A stretch of 64,000 bases of DNA from assembly GCF_039527675.1 (NCBI RefSeq), contig NZ_BAAAKI010000004.1:62001-126000 (forward strand). Reading direction: 5' to 3'. This document shows, one piece after another, positions 1 to 7,894 of this stretch. Both the position numbers and the translations under genes were made by a program. Numbering within the stretch: position 1 is the stretch's first letter; each line of letters starts with the position of its first letter. The notes under the pieces are model-generated. The model was not told where the DNA came from. It searched no databases and worked only from the letters and a program-made list of their open reading frames with translations. The DNA is from Luteococcus sanguinis. Its GTDB lineage: Bacteria > Actinomycetota > Actinomycetes > Propionibacteriales > Propionibacteriaceae.

Positions 1-534
1 AAGTTCACCCCCGAACTGCCCACCTGGCGTCGCGAGACGGCTGAGAAGGTGCCCGCCGGAAACGTGATCAAGGCCGCCCTCATCTACGAGACGCCGTGGT
101 GGCGGCGTGAGGGTATGTCCGGCCAGGTCGGCTCCGACGAGGGCGCGATGCGCGTGATCATGGACAACTCTGGGCCAGATGGCCACGGTGTGCTGATGGG
201 CTTCTTCGAGGGTCCGGACGCGCCGTCAATCGCCACCCGCTCTGAGTTCCTCAGGAAGCGGGCGATGGAGGACGTCGTCAAGCAGGCCCTCGGCCACCAC
301 GGTGGCGAGCCGCTGGCCTATCTGGATCGCAACTGGTCCACCGAGCAGTACACGGGTGGTTGCCACGGGGCGCACTTCGCTCCCGGGGTCTGGACTGCCT
401 CTGGTCCGGTGCTGGCCGAGCCCGAGGGACGCGTGTACTTCGCAGGATCCGAGTACTCCTCCAAGTTCAACGGCTACATGGAGGGAGCGGTCCGTTCGGC
501 CGAGCGGATCGCCAAGCTGCTGCTGCGCGGCTGA
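1..534 (+). CDS. Flavin-containing amine oxidase, C-terminal part (5' truncated by window)
   Basis: The frame is open from the first base, so the gene begins upstream; 177 codons are visible. The fragment looks like the end of a flavin monoamine oxidase (NAD(P)-binding Rossmann/amine-oxidase fold). Near its end is a Gly-Ser-Glu-Tyr stretch followed by GYMEGAVRSAERIA, the conserved C-terminal FAD-contacting motif in which the last helix closes over the flavin. Members oxidise primary or polyamines to aldehydes, releasing ammonia and peroxide; the substrate cannot be told from this part. It ends about 90 bp before the convergent TetR gene and I see no strong terminator between them. Confidence 0.8.
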   Translation, partial: KFTPELPTWRRETAEKVPAGNVIKAALIYETPWWRREGMSGQVGSDEGAMRVIMDNSGPDGHGVLMGFFEGPDAPSIATRSEFLRKRAMEDVVKQALGHHGGEPLAYLDRNWSTEQYTGGCHGAHFAPGVWTASGPVLAEPEGRVYFAGSEYSSKFNGYMEGAVRSAERIAKLLLRG

Positions 535-626
535 CGAGCAACTCCCTGAGCCGGGCGCTTCACGTTCCCCGAGCCGCGCCTCACCGTCCTTAAGCCGGTC
601 TGGGGGATCGTGGTGGCTCGGGAGGG

Positions 627-1268
627 TCAGCGATCCAGCCCGGGGGCCAGCGCGTCCAGGATCTCGTCCAGCATCACCAGCGCCTCCTCGCTGGTCTGGG
701 CGAGGTTGACGGTGGCTGCCACTGCTCCGAAGGTGGTCGACGCGAGCATCGCCGGCAGCCAGCTCGTCCCCGTGCTGTCGCCCAGCCGCACCTCCAGCGC
801 CAGGCGCAGCGTCGCCTGCGCATCGCGGTGCTGGCCGAGCATTGAGCTGGCGAGCTCGGGATTTTGTCGGAGCACCTCGCGGCGCAGGCGCCAGCCCTCC
901 TCATCCCTGGTGCCCAGTTGGACCATCCGGCGCGCCAGACGGCGGCACAGGCCGAAGGCCGACTCATGAGGTGCCGATGACTCGAAGAACTGTCCGATCC
1001 GCTGCGCCAGCAGGTCGATGCTGCCGGTGAGGGCGGTTTCCTTGGTGGGGAAGTAGTTGAAGAAGGTGCGCTGCGAGACCCCGGCCGCAGCAGCGATGTC
1101 GTCGGTGGAGACATTCCCCAGTCCTTGTTCGGAGACCAACCTCAGCGCCGCGAGGTGGATCGCGTGCCTGGTCTCCTTCTTCTTTCGCTCCCTGAGCCCA
1201 AGCGCAGCCCCGTCGTCCAGACCTGTTTCGTCAGCGGGGAAAAGGTCGCCAGAAGTTTCCTGAGTCAC
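627..1268 (-). CDS. TetR/AcrR-family transcriptional regulator
   Basis: A 213-residue protein with an N-terminal TetR helix-turn-helix (about residues 25-75: LRERKKKETR, then GVSQRTFFNYFPTKE) and a variable C-terminal ligand-binding region. I chose the GTG at 1268 because it gives the usual short lead into the HTH; a longer frame upstream would run through the promoter of the divergent gene and reads as non-coding. No strong ribosome-binding site is visible. It is divergent from the MFS exporter at 1403, and the gap holds a perfect palindrome, so the simplest reading is a local repressor of the exporter that responds to one of its substrates (inference). Confidence 0.85.
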   Translation of the reverse strand: MTQETSGDLFPADETGLDDGAALGLRERKKKETRHAIHLAALRLVSEQGLGNVSTDDIAAAAGVSQRTFFNYFPTKETALTGSIDLLAQRIGQFFESSAPHESAFGLCRRLARRMVQLGTRDEEGWRLRREVLRQNPELASSMLGQHRDAQATLRLALEVRLGDSTGTSWLPAMLASTTFGAVAATVNLAQTSEEALVMLDEILDALAPGLDR

Positions 1269-1278
1269 TTGGGAATTA

Positions 1279-1307
1279 TTGCAGTCTCTGCAACATTTCT
1301 CTACAGT
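1279..1307 (+). promoter_or_regulatory. Promoter of the MFS gene with overlapping palindromic operator
   Basis: TTGCAGTCTCTGCAA at 1279-1293 is a perfect inverted repeat (6-bp arms, 3-bp centre). Its left arm TTGCAG serves as a -35 box, followed after exactly 17 bp by TACAGT (1302-1307) as the -10. A TetR-type repressor bound here would block RNA polymerase. Binding by the adjacent TetR protein is inferred from position only. Confidence 0.7.
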
Positions 1308-1402
1308 GGACGAGCTGCCGCACCGACGCTCACCGTGTCGACACGACCCAGGCGACCCCCGGAGGCAGCCGCTCACCCAGACCACTTCGTCCAGGAGCAC
1401 CC

Positions 1403-3517
1403 ATGACCTCAACCTCGGCCACCACGGCCCCGCCCTCCTCGGCAGCCGCCGAGTTCGATGGGCTCTCACCGGAAAACCGCCGCATCTTCGTCGGCCTGAT
1501 GCTGGGCATGTTCGTCGCGTCCATCAGCCAGACGATCGTCGGCCCAGCCATGCCCCGCATCGTCGCCGAACTGGGCGGCATGGACCACTACTCGTGGGTG
1601 GCCACCGCCACCATGCTGGTCAGCGCGATCACCGTCCCGATCGTCGGCAAGCTCTCCGACCTCTACGGACGCCGCGGGTTCTATCTCGGCGGCCTCTTGG
1701 TCTTCATGCTGGGCACCGCCCTCGCCGGACTGTCGCACAGCTTCGGCTTCCTGATCTTCGCCCGCGCCGTGCAGGGCCTGGGCACCGGCACCCTGATGCC
1801 GTTGTCACAGACGATCATCGGCGACATCATCCCGCCCCGCCAGCGTGGCAAGTACCAGGGGCTGATGGGCGCCGTCTTCGGCATGAGCTCGGTAGCCGGG
1901 CCGTTGGCGGGTGGCTGGATCACCGACCACTGGGGCTGGCGCTGGCTCTTCTTCGCGTCCATCCCGGTCGGCATCGCCGCCTTCGGCGCGATCTTCCGCT
2001 TCTTGCACATACCGCACGAGCGTCGCGAGGTGACGATCGACTGGGCGGGCATGGCCACCCTCACCACCGCGCTCATCTGCCTGCTGCTGCCCACCTCGAT
2101 GGGCGGCACCACCTGGGCCTGGAGCTCCCCACAGGTCATCGGCCTCTACGCCGCCGGTGCGGTGCTGACGTTCGCCTTCGTCCTGATCGAGCGCAGGGCG
2201 GTCGAACCGGTCATCCCGCTTCGCCTGTTCCGTTCGCCGATCTTCACCCTGTCGAACATCGCCGGCTTCTTCATCTCGATCATGATGTTCGGCGCCATCA
2301 TCTACATCCCCGTCTTCGCGCAGGGTGTGCTGGGCGTCTCGGCCACCAACTCCGGCCTGATCCTGATGCCGATGAACCTGGCCCTGATCGGTCTCGGCAT
2401 CCTGGGCGGCTTGCTGGTCACCCGCACCGGCCGCTACAAGGAGCTGATGCTCGCCGGCGTCGCCATCATGGGCGTCGGCTACTGGCTGCTCAGCAGGCTG
2501 GGCGTCGACTCCAAGCAGAGCGAGCTGACCCTCGCGATGACCGTCATCGGCATCGGGCTGGGCCTGTGCATGCAGCTCTACACACTCGTGGTGCAGAACA
2601 ACTCCGCCCGCCGTGACCTGGGCGTGGCCACCGCCGCCACCCAGTTCTTCCGCAATGTTGGCAACACCATCGGCGTCGCGGTCTTCGGCACCATCATGAC
2701 CACCGAGCTCAAGGACGCCATCGCGCGCCACCTGACGCCCGAGGCCATGGCCTCGATGCCCGCCGGCACCAAGCTGTCGACCGGATCCGTGCTTGACCCG
2801 ACCGTGCTGGCCAAGCTGCCGCCCGCGGTGGCCGCCGCGATCCGTGCGGGCCTGTCCGACGCACTGCACTCCGTCTTCGTGATCGGCATCCCGCTGGCCG
2901 CCCTGGTCTTCTTGATCACCTTGGGCATCAAGGCCGTGCCGCTGCGTGACACCGTCCACAATGCCGACCAAGCTGGCGTCGAACTGCTCGACTCGATGGG
3001 CCAGTCCAGCGGCACGGACGCGCGGGTGCCGCTCGGCCGTCTCGGTGGCCACACCCGCTCGGGGGAGCGCCTCTTGGGTATGCAACTGGAGCTGTTGGCC
3101 GGTCAGGCCCGCCGCGACGACCGTCCGCTGCTGCGCAGGGCCATCACCGACCTGGGCAACGGCAGCTTCGACGACGGTGTGTTCATCCTCAACCAGACCG
3201 GCCGGATGCTCACCAGCGAAGACTCCGACGAGGTCGCGAAGCTGGAGACCTATGGCGCCGAGGTGGCGCACCGGGCCGGGCGCAAGGGCGGCATCCTGGG
3301 CTCCGCGCTGCGTGAGGAGCTGGCCGTCCGGGTCGCCGACGTCGAGCGCGAGCACGTCATTGCCGGTCAGGAGCCGACCATCGCGGAACGCTTTGAGGCC
3401 GTCGACATCACGCGCCTGCGCGAGGCCAGCCACGACCTGGTGAACGCGCTGGTGATGGACCTCAACGACTCGCCGTCCCAGCGTGGGGTCTCCCCGCGTC
3501 GCGCTGCCGAGGAGTAG
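1403..3517 (+). CDS. MFS drug exporter, DHA2 (EmrB/QacA) type, with long C-terminal cytoplasmic domain
   Basis: A 704-residue proton-driven multidrug exporter. The first ~515 residues are membrane-spanning with MFS signatures: motif A-like GKLSDLYGRRG after TM2 and a motif C-like GPLAGGWITDHWGWRW segment typical of DHA2 antiporters (usually 14 TMs). AGGAG lies 5 bp before the ATG. The unusual part is the last ~185 residues, a hydrophilic, charged, helix-rich tail (from about LGRLGGHTRSGERLL to the end); the family is normally 450-550 residues. The gene is divergent from tetR and ends before a strong hairpin. Substrate unknown. Confidence 0.9.
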   Translation: MTSTSATTAPPSSAAAEFDGLSPENRRIFVGLMLGMFVASISQTIVGPAMPRIVAELGGMDHYSWVATATMLVSAITVPIVGKLSDLYGRRGFYLGGLLVFMLGTALAGLSHSFGFLIFARAVQGLGTGTLMPLSQTIIGDIIPPRQRGKYQGLMGAVFGMSSVAGPLAGGWITDHWGWRWLFFASIPVGIAAFGAIFRFLHIPHERREVTIDWAGMATLTTALICLLLPTSMGGTTWAWSSPQVIGLYAAGAVLTFAFVLIERRAVEPVIPLRLFRSPIFTLSNIAGFFISIMMFGAIIYIPVFAQGVLGVSATNSGLILMPMNLALIGLGILGGLLVTRTGRYKELMLAGVAIMGVGYWLLSRLGVDSKQSELTLAMTVIGIGLGLCMQLYTLVVQNNSARRDLGVATAATQFFRNVGNTIGVAVFGTIMTTELKDAIARHLTPEAMASMPAGTKLSTGSVLDPTVLAKLPPAVAAAIRAGLSDALHSVFVIGIPLAALVFLITLGIKAVPLRDTVHNADQAGVELLDSMGQSSGTDARVPLGRLGGHTRSGERLLGMQLELLAGQARRDDRPLLRRAITDLGNGSFDDGVFILNQTGRMLTSEDSDEVAKLETYGAEVAHRAGRKGGILGSALREELAVRVADVEREHVIAGQEPTIAERFEAVDITRLREASHDLVNALVMDLNDSPSQRGVSPRRAAEE

Positions 3518-3553
3518 CCCGGCGATCAGCCGCTGGAGCGGCTCCAGACACAG

Positions 3554-3583
3554 GGATCGCCGCCCGATTTCGGGCGGCGATCC
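3554..3583. terminator. Hairpin terminator between convergent MFS and glnK genes
   Basis: Perfect 13-bp inverted repeat GGATCGCCGCCCG / CGGGCGGCGATCC with a 4-base loop, placed between two converging genes. There is no long T tract, so it may act on both strands with modest strength. Confidence 0.75.
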
Positions 3584-3603
3584 TTCATGTGTGTGTGGGT
3601 TGG

Positions 3604-3942
3604 TCAGATGGCCTGTCCACCTCGCTCACCGGTGCGGATCCGCACCACCTCGTCCACGGTGGAGACCCAGACCTTTCCATCGCCGACGGTGCCGGTGCGG
3701 GCTGCGCGGCAGATCACCTCGACGACACCGTCGGCCTCCTCGTCGGCGGTGAGCACCTCGATCTTCACCTTCTCGATGAAGTCGATGACCACCTCGTGGC
3801 CGCGGTAGACCTCCTTGTGGCCGCGCTGGCGGGCGTAGCCGTTGACCTCGGTGACGGTCATCCCGTTCACCCCGTGCGTGGCCAGGGCGATCTGGACGTC
3901 GTCCACGGCCTCGGTCTGGACGATTGCGGTGACGAGCTTCAT
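3604..3942 (-). CDS. glnK: PII nitrogen-regulatory protein (GlnK), Tyr51 replaced by Val
   Basis: A 112-residue PII signal protein with the family's usual length and core motifs (GMTVTEV, the T-loop RGHKEVYRG, FIEKVKIEVL, TGTVGDGKVWV, RIRTGE). PII trimers bind ATP/ADP and 2-oxoglutarate and plug the ammonium channel AmtB. Aligned on the invariant YRG (Tyr46), the residue at position 51, normally the uridylylated or adenylylated tyrosine, is valine (GTG codon). The start overlaps the end of amt by 4 bp, so the pair is translationally coupled. No glnD follows; the next thing downstream is a terminator. Confidence 0.95.
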   Translation of the reverse strand: MKLVTAIVQTEAVDDVQIALATHGVNGMTVTEVNGYARQRGHKEVYRGHEVVIDFIEKVKIEVLTADEEADGVVEVICRAARTGTVGDGKVWVSTVDEVVRIRTGERGGQAI

Positions 3943-5321
3943 CGGGTGGCCTCCAGGTCAGCGGCGGTGTTGGAGAGGTTGGTCGCGTCGACCGGGCTGG
4001 CGGGGGAAGCGGGCAGCACCAGCGACTTGGCGACGCCATAGCTCGAGTACTGCACCTTCGACAGGTCGTAACCGGTCTCGGCGTGCTCGCCGAGGTCGAT
4101 GCCGGTGGCCTCGCTGCGTCCGTCGACGCGCAGCCCGATGGTCATGTCGATCAGCTTGGCGATGACCAGGCTCACGACCAGCGAGTAGGCCAGGACGGCG
4201 AAGGCGCCGATGGCCTGGCGTCCGAGCTGTTCCAGCCCGCCGCCGTAGAACAGACCGGCGCTGCCGCCGGAGAGCACGCCGTCAGCGAAGAGGCCAACGG
4301 CAAGGGTGCCGACCAGGCCACCGACGAGGTGGACGCCCACCACGTCGAGCGAGTCGTCGACGCCGAAGCGGTACTTCAGTTCCAGGGCGCAGGCGCACGC
4401 CGCACCGGCCAGGACGCCGACCGCAATGGCACCCATCGGGGTGACCACCGCGCAGGCGGGGGTGATGCCAACCAGGCCCGCGACGATGCCGGAGGCGGCG
4501 CCGAGGCTGGTGGCGTGCCCGTCGCGGATGCGTTCGACCGCAAGCCAGGCCAGCATCGCCGCGGCGGCAGCGACCAGGGTGTTGACCCAGGCCAGGCCCG
4601 CCAGCGGGCCGGCGGACAGGGCGGATCCGGCATTGAAACCGAACCAGCCGAACCACAGCAGGCCAGCGCCAAGCATCACCAGGGTGAGGTTGTGCGGACG
4701 CATCGGGGTGCTACCGAAACCGACGCGCGGTCCCACGACCAGCGCAAGGGCCAGAGCGGCCGCGCCGGCATTGATGTGGATGGCCGTGCCACCGGCGAAG
4801 TCGAAGGCCTTGACGGTGTTGGCGATCCAGCCTCCGTGTTCTGCGACGTAGCCGTCGAAGGCGAAGACCCAGTGGGCGGCGGGGAAGTAGCACAGCACCG
4901 CCCACGCGGTCGCAAATGCGATCCACGCGCCGAACTTCATCCGGTCGGCGACCGCGCCGGAGACCAGCGCGACCGCGATGATGGCGAAGGCGGCCTGGAA
5001 GCCGGCGAAGACGAGAAGCGGGATCTGGTGGCCGTCAGCGCCCACGGCGATGTCAAAGGTGCCGCGCAGGCCAGCGAACTGCAAGGGGTTGCCGACCAGG
5101 CCGTGCCAGGACTCGCCAAAGGCCATCGAGAAGCCGAACAGCACCCACAGCACGCCGACGATGCCCATGGTGACCACGGACATCAGCATCATGTTGAGCA
5201 CGCCCTTGGCGCGCACCATCCCGCCGTAGAAGAAGGCGAGGGCGGGGGTCATCAGCAACACCATCGCGGCGCTGACCAGCACCCACGCGGTGTCACCGGT
5301 GTTGATGTCGAGGAGGTTCAT
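3939..5321 (-). CDS. amtB: Ammonium transporter Amt
   Basis: A 460-residue channel of the Amt/Mep/Rh family, about 11 TM helices. The pore residues are intact: Asp174 in FDFAGGTAIH, His182 in the same stretch and His330 in DVVGVHLVGG (the twin-His pair), plus the GAGLLWFGWFGFNAGSA signature. The mature N-terminus is outside; the C-terminal tail is cytoplasmic and would meet GlnK, encoded immediately downstream with a 4-bp overlap. Expression is probably nitrogen-controlled: a GlnR-like box lies 24-61 bp upstream of the start. Confidence 0.95.
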   Translation of the reverse strand: MNLLDINTGDTAWVLVSAAMVLLMTPALAFFYGGMVRAKGVLNMMLMSVVTMGIVGVLWVLFGFSMAFGESWHGLVGNPLQFAGLRGTFDIAVGADGHQIPLLVFAGFQAAFAIIAVALVSGAVADRMKFGAWIAFATAWAVLCYFPAAHWVFAFDGYVAEHGGWIANTVKAFDFAGGTAIHINAGAAALALALVVGPRVGFGSTPMRPHNLTLVMLGAGLLWFGWFGFNAGSALSAGPLAGLAWVNTLVAAAAAMLAWLAVERIRDGHATSLGAASGIVAGLVGITPACAVVTPMGAIAVGVLAGAACACALELKYRFGVDDSLDVVGVHLVGGLVGTLAVGLFADGVLSGGSAGLFYGGGLEQLGRQAIGAFAVLAYSLVVSLVIAKLIDMTIGLRVDGRSEATGIDLGEHAETGYDLSKVQYSSYGVAKSLVLPASPASPVDATNLSNTAADLEATR

Positions 5322-5344
5322 GGCGGCAACGATGCTGGTTGCGT

Positions 5345-5382
5345 GTTTCGGGGCAATGTCTCGTGCGTTACGGGCGGGTCAC
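5345..5382 (-). promoter_or_regulatory. Candidate GlnR box upstream of amt-glnK
   Basis: Reading on the minus strand: GTGAC-N6-GTAAC-N6-GACAT-N6-GAAAC, four pentamers at exact 11-bp spacing. The known actinobacterial GlnR consensus is GTNAC-N6-GAAAC-N6-GTNAC-N6-GAAAC; the outer two pentamers match fully and the inner two match 4/5 and 3/5. The position just upstream of an ammonium transporter fits nitrogen control. No clear -10 box is visible between the site and the start codon. Confidence 0.6.
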
Positions 5383-5515
5383 ACATGTTCGCCGTACATT
5401 GCGATCGTGTTTCCTGGACGCTCCCGTTGTCTGCGATGGCTCCTGACGTACGGCAGCCGGGCGGCTATGGTGTCAACAACCGGGACAAGGTGGTGCCCGG
5501 CCGAGTGGGTGGCCG

Positions 5516-6274
5516 ATGTTGTGCACACGGTGCAGTGCCGAGGTGGATGCTGATGCGAGCGCGTGCCCCGAGTGCGAGGCCGCCCTGTGGTGTTCCGGGG
5601 CGCTGCGGGCGACCTCGGCCCGGGAGCCTGCCCAGCACCACATGGATGTTCTCGCGACCCGCCAGCCGCCGGCGGAATGGTTCAGCGACCCGGTCGTCAC
5701 CCGCACCCAGCCGCGAGTCGTGGCGCCCGGTGCGGCTGCGGTGCCGCGCCAACGCTTCGTACCCGTGCCGGACCCGGACCAGCAGCCGTGGGTACGCGCA
5801 CGTTCGGCGATCGTGATCGGGGCTGCGATCGTCGTGGTGGCCGTGCTGCTGGGGGCCTTCCACCACCTGCTGACCAGCACCTTCCCCAGCTTCGGGAGGG
5901 TCGGGGCGTCGGTGACGCCGTCGACAGGGGCGTCGGTGACGCCGGCGACAGGTGCCTCGGTCGCCCGTCCGAGCGCGCTGACCGCTTCTGCCAGCGCGTC
6001 CGCCAAGCCCGCAGCCACCAAGTCCTCGCGTCCGGTGACGGGTTCGATCCCGGCCAGCGCCGCTCACTGCGGTGCGGGGGTCGGGGCTGGCTCGGGGACC
6101 TCCTGTGGACTCGCGCGCGCGGTCGCGGCCAAGGTCCCGGACTGGCCCAAGGACTCCTTCAAGGTCACCGCGACCAGCCCCAGCTCGGGCAAGACCTACA
6201 CGGTGAACTGCGTTGCAGCGGCGATCACGGTCTGCACCGGCGGCCGTGCGCTGCTGGTCTACGTCCTGAAGTGA
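5516..6274 (+). CDS. Zinc-ribbon single-pass membrane protein, function unknown
   Basis: A 252-residue protein. Residues 3-22 hold two CxxC pairs (CTRC, CPEC), a short zinc ribbon. One TM segment follows at about residues 98-118 (SAIVIGAAIVVVAVLLGAF), then a Ser/Thr/Ala-rich linker containing a 24-bp tandem repeat, and a C-terminal domain with three cysteines (HCGAG, SCGLA, NCVAA/VCTGG region) that would be extracytoplasmic. The layout recalls DUF4333-like actinobacterial proteins, with low certainty. It is divergent from amt and convergent with sixA. The start ATG has only a weak G-rich site before it. Confidence 0.6.
   Translation: MLCTRCSAEVDADASACPECEAALWCSGALRATSAREPAQHHMDVLATRQPPAEWFSDPVVTRTQPRVVAPGAAAVPRQRFVPVPDPDQQPWVRARSAIVIGAAIVVVAVLLGAFHHLLTSTFPSFGRVGASVTPSTGASVTPATGASVARPSALTASASASAKPAATKSSRPVTGSIPASAAHCGAGVGAGSGTSCGLARAVAAKVPDWPKDSFKVTATSPSSGKTYTVNCVAAAITVCTGGRALLVYVLK
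5903..5950 (+). repeat. 24-bp tandem repeat, two copies, in a coding linker
   Basis: Two units beginning GGGGCGTCGGTGACGCCG, differing at one base, encode GASVTPST/GASVTPAT; a decayed third unit follows. In frame, so it only changes linker length. Confidence 0.8.
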
Positions 6275-6319
6275 CGCAGCGACAGGCTCGGGAGCGGGAT
6301 GCGGCTCTGGGAAGGCGGG

Positions 6320-6808
6320 TCAGTAACCGATCCGCTGGACCCCGGCCAGGCGCAGCGACTCGTCGTCGGCCAGGTCAGACCAGGATCCCTCGAGGCTGAA
6401 CTCGCTGTAGGCAGCGGTCGGGAACCAGCACTGCAGGTCGTCCGCCTCCTGCGGTGACGACGCATAGGCCAGTTCCGCGCTCAATGACGGGACGCCCGGG
6501 GAGTGCGCCACCACGAGCAGCACCTGCACCTCGTCCGGCACCTCCCCGATGCGCTGCGCCAGCGTCTCGGTGCCGCAGTTGTAGAGGGCCTCCATGAACT
6601 CGGCGGGGGCGGCGATGCCCAAGCACTCCCAGGTCTGGCGGGCGCGCGTCGCGGCGCTGACCAGGGCGAGCTGCACCCCCTTGCCAGCCAGCTGCGTCCC
6701 GACCTCGGCGGCCTCCCGACGTCCCTGTGGCGTCAGGTGGCGCCCCTTGTCGCCGTCCGGGCTGAAGCCCTCGGCCGAGGCGTGCCGCATCAGGATGAGA
6801 GTCCGCAT
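6320..6808 (-). CDS. sixA: Histidine phosphatase superfamily protein, SixA-like
   Basis: A 162-residue phosphatase of the SixA branch. It starts with LILMRHASAE, where Arg8-His9 forms the RH motif and His9 would be the phospho-accepting nucleophile; a second catalytic His lies in LLVVAHSPG. SixA-type enzymes remove phosphate from phosphohistidine or small phosphoesters in the cytoplasm; the substrate here is unknown. It stands alone, convergent with the zinc-ribbon gene and upstream of nothing on its strand. A TAGGCT -10 box ends 7 bp before the ATG. Confidence 0.85.
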   Translation of the reverse strand: MRTLILMRHASAEGFSPDGDKGRHLTPQGRREAAEVGTQLAGKGVQLALVSAATRARQTWECLGIAAPAEFMEALYNCGTETLAQRIGEVPDEVQVLLVVAHSPGVPSLSAELAYASSPQEADDLQCWFPTAAYSEFSLEGSWSDLADDESLRLAGVQRIGY

Positions 6809-6815
6809 GGCGGTG

Positions 6816-6821
6816 AGCCTA
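6816..6821 (-). promoter_or_regulatory. -10 box TAGGCT, 7 bp before sixA start
   Basis: Spacing implies transcription starts at or next to the start codon (leaderless). Confidence 0.5.
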
Positions 6822-6833
6822 CTGTCGAGCGGT

Positions 6834-7862
6834 TCAGCGGGGCTTGGTGGCCACCATCAGGTCACGATGGATGGACGAGTCGACGCGGTGCGCGAATCCG
6901 TTCCAGGCTTCACCTTCGCAGGGAACCAACCCGTTGGCGCTCAGTTCGGCGGCCAGCGCTTCACGGGTCATGCCAAAGGTGTTCCACGACAGGCCAAGGG
7001 CACCGCCGGGCTTCAACTGCTCGACCCACACCGGCAGCGCCTCCCCGAGCAGCCCAGCCGGGGACCGGTCTCGCTTGCCGGCGTGGCCGCGGACGTCGGT
7101 CTGCTGCGCCCCATGCACGACGCCATAGGGGGCATCGGTGACGATCGCGTCGAAGGTCTTCTTGCCGTACAACTGCTTGGACGTGCGGGTGTCGCCGGTG
7201 AAGACGGCCATCGTCAGGTCGCCGCCATCCTCGGCGGGGCGCTTCAGCGTCGCGTCGAAGCGCTTGCCGAGCACCTTGCCCTCACGTCGCACGGGCGTCG
7301 TGTCCGCGGTGTGCTTGACGCGCTTGCGGCGCAGCCAGGTCTTCAGGTACGCGGCCATCGCCTCGACGGCCTTGGTGTCACCCTCGACGCCGAAGCCGTG
7401 GTGGCCGAGCATCCAGGCCACCATCAAGGTCGTCCCGCGCCCACACAAAGGGTCCAGCACCTGCAGCGGCCCGGTGGTCCCGGTCTGTACCTGCGCGAGC
7501 GTGACGTTGAGCAGCAGCTGGGTGAACTGCTCATTGGTCTTGCCCGGGTACTTGGGGATGGTCACCAAGTCGTCGTCCAGCCCGTAGGCCTCGGGCAGTT
7601 GCACGGGGCGCAGGAGTACTCCCTGCTGTTCGAACAGTGCCAGCGCCGCCGACTGACGGGCCAGCACCTGCAGGCGCTCCTCGCCGAAACCGTCCATCTC
7701 GAAGCCCAGGTAGTCGACGCCCGAAAGCGTCGTCGGCCCCACCTCGGAGGCGAAGTCGGCGGTGAGTTCGAGCTCGGCCGCGGACAGTCGGGCGGACTCC
7801 CCGGCGTAAACTCGGTTGGCGGACGGGGCCAGCATCATCAAGCAGGTGGACACCCTCGACAT
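6834..7862 (-). CDS. SAM-dependent methyltransferase, TRM11/UPF0020-like
   Basis: About 342 residues. The C-terminal half is a Rossmann methyltransferase: the SAM-binding motif DPLCGRGTTLMVAW, then an acidic motif FGVEGD, and the active-site motif TDAPYGVVHG. In DNA/RNA amino-methyltransferases the last motif is usually (D/N)PPY; here it is DAPY. The N-terminal half has no clear THUMP domain. The likely role is N2-guanine methylation of tRNA or rRNA, by family resemblance only. The start is uncertain: the ATG at 7862 has GGGAG only 1 nt away; a GTG at 7853 or GTG at 7880 are alternatives. Divergent from the fluoride-channel genes. Confidence 0.75.
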   Translation of the reverse strand: MSRVSTCLMMLAPSANRVYAGESARLSAAELELTADFASEVGPTTLSGVDYLGFEMDGFGEERLQVLARQSAALALFEQQGVLLRPVQLPEAYGLDDDLVTIPKYPGKTNEQFTQLLLNVTLAQVQTGTTGPLQVLDPLCGRGTTLMVAWMLGHHGFGVEGDTKAVEAMAAYLKTWLRRKRVKHTADTTPVRREGKVLGKRFDATLKRPAEDGGDLTMAVFTGDTRTSKQLYGKKTFDAIVTDAPYGVVHGAQQTDVRGHAGKRDRSPAGLLGEALPVWVEQLKPGGALGLSWNTFGMTREALAAELSANGLVPCEGEAWNGFAHRVDSSIHRDLMVATKPR

Positions 7863-7894
7863 TCTCCCATGACCGGGCACGACGATTGGACGCG

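Noticed and set aside
1805..3433. 542-codon minus-strand frame inside the MFS gene
   Set aside because: Antisense shadow; its sequence is low-complexity Gly/Gln/Asp/His typical of reversed GC-rich codons.
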